A stretch of 10,460 nucleotides of DNA, taken from positions 1-10,460 of the forward strand of contig CAIQPA010000571.1 of assembly GCA_903873545.1 (NCBI GenBank), written 5' to 3'. Below are positions 1-4,941 of the stretch, one piece after another. Source of the DNA: an uncultured delta proteobacterium. Lineage in GTDB: Bacteria; Myxococcota_A; Bradymonadia; REDH01. Both the position numbers and the translations under genes were made by a program. The notes below the pieces were generated by a model. It ran no database searches. It had not been told where the DNA came from and saw only the letters and a program-made list of their open reading frames with translations. Position 1 is the stretch's first letter; each line of letters begins with the position of its first letter.

Positions 1-139
1 CTGGGTCTACATGACGAGCGATGGTGGCCTCTCGCTGGAGAACTCCTATGCAGCGCTCATCGACCTGCTGCCGCCGACGGTGCAGCTCGTCTCGACCGAC
101 GCAGCGGCCAGCCTCGCGCTTCAGGCGAGCGGGAACTGA
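1..139 (+). CDS. C-terminal end of an unrecognised protein (5' truncated by window edge)
   Basis: An open frame enters from the left edge (first complete codon at base 2) and runs 45 codons to TGA at 137-139. It reads WVYMTSDGGLSLENSY, then a hydrophobic AALIDLLPPTVQLVSTD and an Ala/Ser-rich end. Codon choice is strongly GC-rich at third positions, as in the neighbouring genes, which supports real coding. I do not recognise the family from this tail. It is the only main gene here on the plus strand and converges on the SDR gene, with only 18 bases between the two stop codons. Confidence 0.6.
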   Translation, partial: WVYMTSDGGLSLENSYAALIDLLPPTVQLVSTDAAASLALQASGN

Positions 140-157
140 GGCGCGCCGCGCCGCGCG

Positions 158-1111
158 CTAGGCCAGCCCGACCAGGGTGCGGCTCATGGTGTCGAGCCGA
201 TCGGCCGCCGCCTGATCGTGGGCGTGCGGGTTGGGCGAGTGGAGCGGCCAGCCGCCCTTCTTCGCCGCCTTCTCGCGGTAGACGCCGGTCTGGCTGAAGA
301 AGGCGCCGGGCTGCGCGGCTACCTCGGGCGCAAGCAGTGCGTAGAGCGTGGTCTGCGTGCCCTCCCACGGCTCAATCATGCCGGCAAAGTAGAGCACGGG
401 GCGGAGGATGGTGTTCTGCATCCAGACGGGCAGCGAGTGGCGGATGAGGTTGGTCCGCACCCAGCCCGGATGCAGGCTCACCGCCGTGACGCCCGAGCCC
501 TCGAGCCGCTTCGCCAGCGACTTCGCGTGGAGCACATTGGCCAGCTTGGACTGCGCGTAGGCCTGCCAGCCTTCGTAGGGGCGCCTGTCAAAGTTGGGGT
601 CGTCAAAATCGATGCGCCCCTCGAAGCCCTGCGCCATGTCGTGCAGGCAGCTCGATACATTCACGATGCGCGACGGAGCGCCGGCCTTGAGCGCTGGCAG
701 CAGTAGCTCGGTGAGCAGGAAGTGGCCCAGATGGTTGGTGCCGAACTGCATCTCGAAGCCGTCGTGGGTCTTGCTCTTGGGCGTGTTCATGACGCCCGCG
801 TTGTTGACGAGCCCGTGCAGCACGGGGTGCTTCGCCAAGAGCTTCGCTGCAAACTGCCGCACCGAATCGAGCTTCGCCAGGTCGAGCTCAGCCACCTCAA
901 CCTTCGCGGCTGGCACCCGCTGCAACACCTCGGCCCGCGCCCGCTCACCCTCCGCGGGGCGCCGCGCAGCGAGCACCACGAGCGCCCCCTGCTTGGCGAG
1001 CTGCTCGACCGTCACCAGCCCGATGCCCGAGTTGCCGCCCGTGACGACAATCGTCCGACCGGAGAGGTCTTGAGAAAAGAGCGACGGGTCACACATGAGG
1101 GGCTTGGGCAC
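158..1111 (-). CDS. Short-chain dehydrogenase/reductase (SDR), retinol-dehydrogenase-like
   Basis: This is a cytosolic NAD(P)-dependent oxidoreductase of the classical SDR family. With the GTG start at 1111 it has 317 residues. The Rossmann glycine motif TGGNSGIG is at 24-31, NNAG at 103-106, the structural Asn in TNHLGH near 126, the active-site serine in NVSS at 151-154, and the catalytic pair Tyr185/Lys189 in YAQSK. An Arg pair after the second strand (AARR, 48-51) favours NADP(H), which is an inference. The overall pattern resembles retinol dehydrogenase/WW-oxidoreductase-like SDRs, but the substrate cannot be read from sequence. GTG at 1109-1111 was chosen because GGAG (1118-1121) lies 6 bases upstream. 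An ATG five codons later (1096) and a TTG at 1201 are in frame but have no such site, and the TTG would add 30 low-complexity residues. No hydrophobic N-terminal anchor is seen. It lies 196 bases downstream of the rhodanese lipoprotein pair on the same strand. Confidence 0.93.
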   Translation of the reverse strand: MPKPLMCDPSLFSQDLSGRTIVVTGGNSGIGLVTVEQLAKQGALVVLAARRPAEGERARAEVLQRVPAAKVEVAELDLAKLDSVRQFAAKLLAKHPVLHGLVNNAGVMNTPKSKTHDGFEMQFGTNHLGHFLLTELLLPALKAGAPSRIVNVSSCLHDMAQGFEGRIDFDDPNFDRRPYEGWQAYAQSKLANVLHAKSLAKRLEGSGVTAVSLHPGWVRTNLIRHSLPVWMQNTILRPVLYFAGMIEPWEGTQTTLYALLAPEVAAQPGAFFSQTGVYREKAAKKGGWPLHSPNPHAHDQAAADRLDTMSRTLVGLA

Positions 1112-1117
1112 GGGGCA

Positions 1118-1121
1118 CTCC
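1118..1121 (-). promoter_or_regulatory. Ribosome binding site deciding the SDR start
   Basis: GGAG on the minus strand stands 6 bases before the GTG at 1109-1111. The other in-frame starts (ATG 1096, TTG 1201) lack a well-spaced purine-rich site, so this favours the GTG. Confidence 0.5.
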
Positions 1122-1307
1122 GGGTTGGCGGCGAAAGGCGAATGCGCGCGGAGCGATTCGGCCGCGGGCGGCAGGATGTCAAGGGAGTCACTGCCATCCA
1201 AAAACGGCTGCGCGGACCCCGAGGCGTCGAGCTGCCGGCCGCCTCATCGCGCAAGGGCGGAGAGGGGAGGGCAGCGCGAAACCAGGCGAGGCCCGCGCGG
1301 AGAGGTC

Positions 1308-3080
1308 CTACTGCTTGTAGAGCAGGTCTTCGTCGAGCGCCTGGCGCGTGGTGGTCGCGTTGCGGTTGATGACGGCCTGGCTCACCTTCCGGTCGGTCGG
1401 GCCCGTGCCGGTGGGGATGTTGTAGGCCGGCAGGCCAGCCTCATCTTCGGTGGTCGACGGAGCCTCGGGGTTGGCGCTCGCCGCATAGTGCTGCGTGCGG
1501 CCCGGGAGGTCTGTCCGATAGATGTAGGCGGGATCGGTGGGCAGCAGGTTGAACTCCGACGTGGGGTGGTTCGAGACGAGCGAGAGGTACTCGACCAGCG
1601 ACCCGTCGAAGTGGACGGTGGGGTAGCCGAGGATGACGCGCGCGGCGAAGCCGTTGACCTGCACCTCGAAGTTGGTGCGGCACTGCGAGACGAGCACGGT
1701 GTCGATGGCGAGCTCGGGCGTGTAGCCGGCGGCAGAGAAGAGGGCCTCGAGGTCGGCGCGGCTCTTGTACTTCCAGTTGTTGCTGCCGGTATCGACGAGG
1801 AGGTTGGCCCAGGGGAAGGTGGCCGCTCCCTTCACATGGCCCTCGATGGGCAGGTAGTTCTTGGCCTTGCCTGCGTCGTCATTGCTCGGTGCGCCGGTCG
1901 AGTTCCAGGCCGTCGTGATGAACTGGCCGGGGAGGGTGTCGACGAAGGCGGCGTTGCCGGCGGTGCGGAGGAACTGCGGGGTGGGGCGGGCGTCGATGAT
2001 GAACTGGCGGTCGTAGCCTTCGACGACGCCGGTCGCGTTGAGCCCGTTGTCGACGATGGTGAGGAAGTCTTCGAGCGGGAGGGTGAGCGAGAAGTGGTCG
2101 TTGCGCAGGTCACGGACCGAGAAGCCGTCGTTGGAGATAGCCCCCTCCGTCAGCTTGCTGCTGGCCAGCGTGCCGGCGTAGTTCTGCGCGATGGTGCCGT
2201 TGAGGATGGCGATGCGGCGGAGGTCGGCGCCCCAGTAGGAGAGCCAGTAGACCGCGCGGGCGAGGTCCTGGAAGAAGGCGCCCGTGGTGCCGGTGTTGGC
2301 GCCGGCCGCGAAGACGACGAAGTCACGGCTCAGGTCGATGCCGTAGCGCGTGAGCCAGTCGTCGGTCGTCGAACCGCTGGCCTGGTAGCGCACCGAGTTG
2401 GAGATGAGCCCCGTGTCGCGCGTCTCGTTGAAGCGGAAGGCGTCGATCTCGAAGACATAGACGCCGTTCGCAGGCGACGAGGGGATGAAGTCCTCGCCCG
2501 GCGCCCGTGCGGCCGCGTTGAGCTGCAGGACGATGAGCCGCGCATCGGCGTTGAGGCTGGCGGGGCGTCCGTTGGCGGCTGCGTCGGGCGCGGCGGTGTC
2601 TGCGGTTCCCCAGCCGGTCGCGTAGGTCTGCAGCGTGGAGGCCTCGATGAGTCCCCACCGGTTGAGGGCGTAGTCGTCGGCAGAGGCGTTGGTGAGACCA
2701 TCGACCGTTACCCGGGTGAGGGGGTCGGGGCCGGGGATGCTCGTGTCGCCAGAACCCGAGCCGCTGTCGGTCTCGGTGTCGGTCTCGGTGTCGGGCGTCG
2801 CGTCGGCTTCGGTGTCGGGGGTTGTGTCGGCCTCGGTACCGGTGTCGGCCTCGGTGTCGGGCGTCGCGTCGGCCTCGGTTCCGGTGTCGGCTTCGGTGTC
2901 TGCCTCGGTGTCTGCCTCGGTGCCGGTATCGGTGCTGCCCGAGCCGCTGTCAGCGCTGCCCGAGCCGGTGTCGGAGGTGCCGCCGGGGTTGTTGTCCTCG
3001 TCGCTGCTGCAGGCGGCGACGGAGATGGCGGCGAGAAGGATGAGCGTTCGAGAGAGATGGGCGAAAAGTCTTCGATTCAT
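1308..3080 (-). CDS. Tandem rhodanese-like lipoprotein, putative sulfurtransferase with retained cysteine
   Basis: This 590-residue exported lipoprotein is predicted to carry two rhodanese-like domains (thiosulfate/3-mercaptopyruvate sulfurtransferase type). Residues 1-23 are a lipoprotein signal peptide with lipobox VAAC and Cys24. Residues 35-114 are a linker of repeated DTEA/DTGTEA/DATP units that probably spaces the domain from the membrane. The N-terminal domain (about 125-320) contains the rhodanese-like helix and strand YWLSYWGADLRRIAILNG (278-295). The C-terminal domain (about 345-505) has IIDARPTPQF (361-370), GHVKGAATFPW (414-424), KSRADLEALFSAAG (439-452), the active-site-position cysteine in SQCRTNFE (Cys467) and FDGSLVEYLS (491-500). 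The loop differs from the usual CRxGxT/R, so substrate use is uncertain. An extra tail runs from 510 to 590. The ATG at 3080 has AGGAG (3087-3091) 6 bases upstream. An open frame continues upstream to 3737, but it is antisense-like shadow over the neighbouring gene. It is second in an operon, 58 bases after the stop of its paralogue. Confidence 0.85.
   Translation of the reverse strand: MNRRLFAHLSRTLILLAAISVAACSSDEDNNPGGTSDTGSGSADSGSGSTDTGTEADTEADTEADTGTEADATPDTEADTGTEADTTPDTEADATPDTETDTETDSGSGSGDTSIPGPDPLTRVTVDGLTNASADDYALNRWGLIEASTLQTYATGWGTADTAAPDAAANGRPASLNADARLIVLQLNAAARAPGEDFIPSSPANGVYVFEIDAFRFNETRDTGLISNSVRYQASGSTTDDWLTRYGIDLSRDFVVFAAGANTGTTGAFFQDLARAVYWLSYWGADLRRIAILNGTIAQNYAGTLASSKLTEGAISNDGFSVRDLRNDHFSLTLPLEDFLTIVDNGLNATGVVEGYDRQFIIDARPTPQFLRTAGNAAFVDTLPGQFITTAWNSTGAPSNDDAGKAKNYLPIEGHVKGAATFPWANLLVDTGSNNWKYKSRADLEALFSAAGYTPELAIDTVLVSQCRTNFEVQVNGFAARVILGYPTVHFDGSLVEYLSLVSNHPTSEFNLLPTDPAYIYRTDLPGRTQHYAASANPEAPSTTEDEAGLPAYNIPTGTGPTDRKVSQAVINRNATTTRQALDEDLLYKQ
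2739..2978 (-). repeat. Degenerate short tandem repeats encoding an acidic Thr/Glu/Ser linker
   Basis: The plus strand reads as repeated tcggtgtcggcctcggtgtc-like 6- to 18-base units. On the coding strand these give DTEAD, DTGTEAD and DATPDTEAD runs (residues 35-114) between the lipidated cysteine and the folded domains. Flanking SGSGS stretches are similar. The length is likely to vary between strains by slippage, which is an inference. Confidence 0.8.
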
Positions 3081-3138
3081 GACAGTCTCCTGATGGCAAT
3101 TGCGTCGGATGGACGCGGGGTAAACGGATGTTTGAGAT

Positions 3139-4575
3139 TCAGCGGTCGCAGTTGGCATCGCCGGCACCGACGGCGGGAAGGGCGGGCGGATTGGCGAGGT
3201 AGGCCCGGTCTTCTGTGGTGATACGGCCGGTCGTCGCGACGGACGGGTCGAACACCAGCGGCCGCACCCCGCCCTCGACGGTGGCGAAGAGCCCGCCCGC
3301 CTCGAACCGGTCGGCCGCGATCCGCCAGGGGCTCGCCTCCGGAAGCGCCACGAGCGCGGCAATCGGGTGGTCGCCGGCGAGGATGCTCCACTCCACGAAG
3401 GAGCCCGCATACCAACGGGCCGGCCGGCCGGAGATGCCGAGGAGTCCGAGCGCACCGATGGCGCTCGCGCCGCCGTCGGCGTCGTAGAGGATGGGCGCCG
3501 CATCGGTCGGCAGGCCTGCCTGCAGGAGCGCCGCGTCGATGGCATCTGGGCTGTTCCAGCGCAGCGTGGAGGGGTCGGCGATGGCCTCGAGCGGCAGGTG
3601 GGTTGCGCCGCGGATCCGGCCGCCGCGGAGCGCCGTGCAGGAGGGAGCGCCGAGCAGGCAGGTGTCGTCGTGGCCGCTGGTGGAGAGCGCCGCGCCGTCG
3701 AACTCAGCCCGTGTTCGCAGGTCGAGGAGCGGGCCACCGCTCTCTGTCAGCGCGCGCACATCTTCGACGGTCGCCAGCAGCTCGAAGTTGGGGCTGGCGA
3801 ACTCCGGCAGCCGCCACGTTCCATCGGCGGGCGGGGTGAGCGGCGCATGCGCGAGTTCAGTGGCAGAGAAGCCTGCAACGAGGCTCCCGTTGAGCACCGC
3901 GATGCGGTCGTGCGCGAGGCCCCAATAGCGGAGCGAGACCCAGATCCGGGCGATGTCGGCAAGCGCCTTCGGGCTCGGCTCGGCGGCTGCGATCAGGATG
4001 CGGTCGGTGGCCGGGTTGATGGCGAAGTTGCGGAGAAAGCTGTCGATGCGGGTGCCGCGGCCGGGCGCGATCTGGGCGGCGAAGAGCCCGTTGCTCCGCT
4101 CCTGCACGAGCGTTGCCAGGTTTGGCGCGTCGTAGGTTCGGATGCCCGGAGGAGAGGGGAGGAAGCCGCCCTCCGCCTGCGCGGGACCGAACTGCAGGAT
4201 GATGAGCTCGCCCTCCGCTCCGCCATTCTCGGCCTCCGCAATCCAGCGGCGGACCGTGGCTGCGGTCACGATGCCGGCCTCGTTGTCGTCGAAGTTGGCA
4301 GACGACCGGACCGCCCCGAGCGGGCCTTCGGGCGGGGTTCCGCTGCCCTCTTCTCCGCTGCCGCTCGCATCTTCGGTGGCGCCTGTGTCGTCGGCAGCGT
4401 CGGCTGCCGGCTGCCCGCTATCGGCACTGCTTCCGGTGTCTGCAGTCTGCGCGTCGGAGCCATCTGCGCTGCCCAGCAGCGCGCTTTCGTCCCCCTCCGC
4501 TGGCTGCGAGCAGGCTGCTAGCGCGGCGGCGAGGCCGAGCAGGAAGAAGATGTTTCGGAGTTGTGAAAATGGCAC
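3139..4575 (-). CDS. Tandem rhodanese-like lipoprotein lacking the catalytic cysteine
   Basis: This 478-residue lipoprotein is first in the operon behind the Cys-codon leader. The signal peptide is 1-21 with lipobox LAAC and Cys22, followed by an Ala/Asp/Ser/Gly-rich linker to about 85. The first rhodanese-like domain (about 95-250) holds ELIILQFGPAQAEGGFLPSP (123-142) and LRYWGLAHDRIAVLNGSL (215-232), clearly matching the downstream gene product. The second (about 263-400) holds LLDLRTRAEFDG (283-294), GGRIRGATHLPLEAI (318-332) and WYAGSFVEW (388-396). Where a rhodanese has the catalytic Cys, this protein reads PILYDADGGASA (361-372), so classical sulfur transfer through that residue is unlikely. 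Other cysteines are a CX6C pair (306 and 313) in an insertion of domain 2, and Cys476 near the C-terminus. The start is GTG at 4573-4575, with GGGAGG (4581-4586) 5 bases upstream. The protein may bind or scaffold sulfur compounds or its partner rather than catalyse. That role is inferred. Confidence 0.82.
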   Translation of the reverse strand: MPFSQLRNIFFLLGLAAALAACSQPAEGDESALLGSADGSDAQTADTGSSADSGQPAADAADDTGATEDASGSGEEGSGTPPEGPLGAVRSSANFDDNEAGIVTAATVRRWIAEAENGGAEGELIILQFGPAQAEGGFLPSPPGIRTYDAPNLATLVQERSNGLFAAQIAPGRGTRIDSFLRNFAINPATDRILIAAAEPSPKALADIARIWVSLRYWGLAHDRIAVLNGSLVAGFSATELAHAPLTPPADGTWRLPEFASPNFELLATVEDVRALTESGGPLLDLRTRAEFDGAALSTSGHDDTCLLGAPSCTALRGGRIRGATHLPLEAIADPSTLRWNSPDAIDAALLQAGLPTDAAPILYDADGGASAIGALGLLGISGRPARWYAGSFVEWSILAGDHPIAALVALPEASPWRIAADRFEAGGLFATVEGGVRPLVFDPSVATTGRITTEDRAYLANPPALPAVGAGDANCDR

Positions 4576-4580
4576 AGGGA

Positions 4581-4586
4581 CCTCCC
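4581..4586 (-). promoter_or_regulatory. Strong ribosome binding site of the first rhodanese-like lipoprotein
   Basis: GGGAGG on the minus strand is 5 bases before the GTG at 4575, and it supports that non-ATG start. It lies about 25 bases after the terminator T-tract, so the gene is translated independently of the leader frame once RNA polymerase has passed the hairpin. Confidence 0.7.
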
Positions 4587-4610
4587 AGGTTGGGGGGTCG
4601 CGGGTGCCTC

Positions 4611-4649
4611 AGAAAGAACAAAGCCCGCGACCGGTTCGGCAGCGGGCTT
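4611..4649 (-). terminator. Intrinsic terminator/attenuator in the leader of the rhodanese operon
   Basis: On the minus strand AAGCCCGC (4649-4642) pairs perfectly with GCGGGCTT (4628-4621) across a 13-base loop, and is followed directly by TGTTCTTTCT (4620-4611), six T in ten. The hairpin starts 26 bases after the stop codon of the Cys-rich leader frame and ends about 35 bases before the lipoprotein start. A terminator placed between a promoter and its gene is typical of attenuation. Its tail is T-rich but interrupted by G and C, so termination may be partial. Confidence 0.7.
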
Positions 4650-4677
4650 CGAAGAATCTGGAGAGAGGGGAACGGTC
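4629..4677 (-). promoter_or_regulatory. Possible antiterminator pairing that competes with the terminator
   Basis: GACCGTTC (4677-4670), which begins inside the TGA stop of the leader frame, can pair with GAACCGGTC (4637-4629) in the terminator loop, with one bulged C and possibly a U-G pair to 4628. A ribosome sitting at the stop codon would cover the first arm and favour the terminator. A ribosome stalled upstream at Cys codons would leave it free. This is a hand-found pairing without an energy calculation. Confidence 0.35.
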
Positions 4678-4753
4678 AGCAGACGCTCGCCACCTCGCGC
4701 AGACGGAAGACCGCCGCGAGGGGACAACAACAGATCTGGCAGGTGGGGTTCAT
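4676..4753 (-). CDS. Cysteine-rich leader peptide (25 aa), putative attenuator uORF
   Basis: A short frame of 25 codons starts at ATG 4753 and ends at TGA 4678-4676. Five residues are cysteine: Cys5, Cys8-Cys9-Cys10 (three consecutive TGT codons, in CQICCC) and the last residue, Cys25. The probable role is in cis: slow translation at the Cys codons when charged tRNA-Cys is limiting would alter folding of the RNA ahead and allow readthrough of the 4611-4649 terminator. Such Cys-codon leader frames are known before sulfur-metabolism genes, for example in actinobacteria, and the downstream genes here are rhodanese-like. The nearest purine-rich site (CGGAGG, 4772-4777) is 18 bases from the ATG, which is too far for a usual site, so initiation may be leaderless. 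The frame stays open upstream into the tail of the 4942-9513 gene, but that extension is a shadow frame. Confidence 0.65.
   Translation of the reverse strand: MNPTCQICCCPLAAVFRLREVASVC
4693..4721 (-). promoter_or_regulatory. Stem-loop inside the leader peptide frame (pause/anti-antiterminator candidate)
   Basis: CCTCGCG (4721-4715) and CGCGAGG (4699-4693) form a perfect 7-bp stem with a 15-base loop. It begins only a few bases after the last TGT codon. A ribosome stalled on the Cys codons would cover its 5' arm and prevent folding, while a ribosome moving freely would disrupt and pass it. This position corresponds to the first stem of classical amino-acid attenuators. Pairing was read by eye. 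Confidence 0.5.
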
Positions 4754-4760
4754 GCAGAGA

Positions 4761-4789
4761 GAGATAGGCTGCCTCCGGAGATCGGTCAA
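4761..4789 (-). promoter_or_regulatory. Candidate sigma-70 promoter for the leader (possibly leaderless start)
   Basis: TTGACC (4789-4784) and TATCTC (4766-4761) are separated by exactly 17 bases. The -35 matches 5 of 6 consensus bases; the -10 matches 3 of 6 (TAT). Seven bases after the -10 is the A of the leader ATG (4753), so transcription could begin at or next to the start codon. That would explain the lack of a well-placed ribosome binding site. Confidence 0.4.
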
Positions 4790-4790
4790 C

Positions 4791-4820
4791 AGCCTAAATC
4801 TACAAAAAGTTCTGTGACAA
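4791..4820 (-). promoter_or_regulatory. Alternative upstream promoter in an AT-rich patch
   Basis: TTGTCA (4820-4815) is followed at 17-18 bases by TTAGGC/TAGGCT. It lies in the only clearly AT-rich stretch of the area (about 4795-4840). It would give a transcript with about 30 untranslated bases that includes CGGAGG. The -10 is poor, so this is a second choice. Confidence 0.3.
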
Positions 4821-4901
4821 TAGGTATTTACACGTGCCGATAGGGGGAAATGTCGCGCCAGACCAGGCCACGCGTCGCGCGCAAAGCTGGGCCCATCTCC
4901 C

Positions 4902-4921
4902 CCGGGCGCGATGGCCCCCGG
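4902..4921 (-). other. Stem-loop after the CotH-domain gene
   Basis: CCGGGGGC (4921-4914) pairs with GCGCCCGG (4909-4902) with one internal G-G mismatch and a CATC tetraloop, 20 bases after the stop of the 4942-9513 gene. No T-tract follows, so it may stabilise the 3' end or assist termination rather than act as a classic terminator. Confidence 0.35.
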
Positions 4922-4941
4922 CACACCCCTCGGCGGAGCGG

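Noticed and set aside
140..157. GC-only palindromic stretch between two convergent genes, considered as a bidirectional terminator
   Set aside because: It is self-complementary (GCGCG/CGCGC) but very short and has no T-tract on either side, so I do not call it.
2757..2990. Repeat array considered as a CRISPR or regulatory repeat
   Set aside because: The repeats are in phase with the reading frame, vary in length by multiples of three bases, and have no spacers. They encode a protein linker.
1095..3221. Long plus-strand open frame (708 codons) rich in Gly, Arg and Val
   Set aside because: It lies antisense to the rhodanese-like lipoprotein. Its GVGLGVGR repeats are the complement of the linker repeats, and no known domain is visible. 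Long antisense frames are expected at this GC content.
3413..3430. GGCCGGCC-type palindrome
   Set aside because: It lies inside coding sequence for SGRPARW and is explained by Gly/Arg/Pro codons at high GC. Nothing around it suggests a site.
3081..3737. Upstream extension of the second rhodanese-like gene to give 809 codons
   Set aside because: The extension overlaps the preceding gene in a different frame. The internal ATG at 3080 has a good AGGAG and begins a textbook lipoprotein signal peptide.
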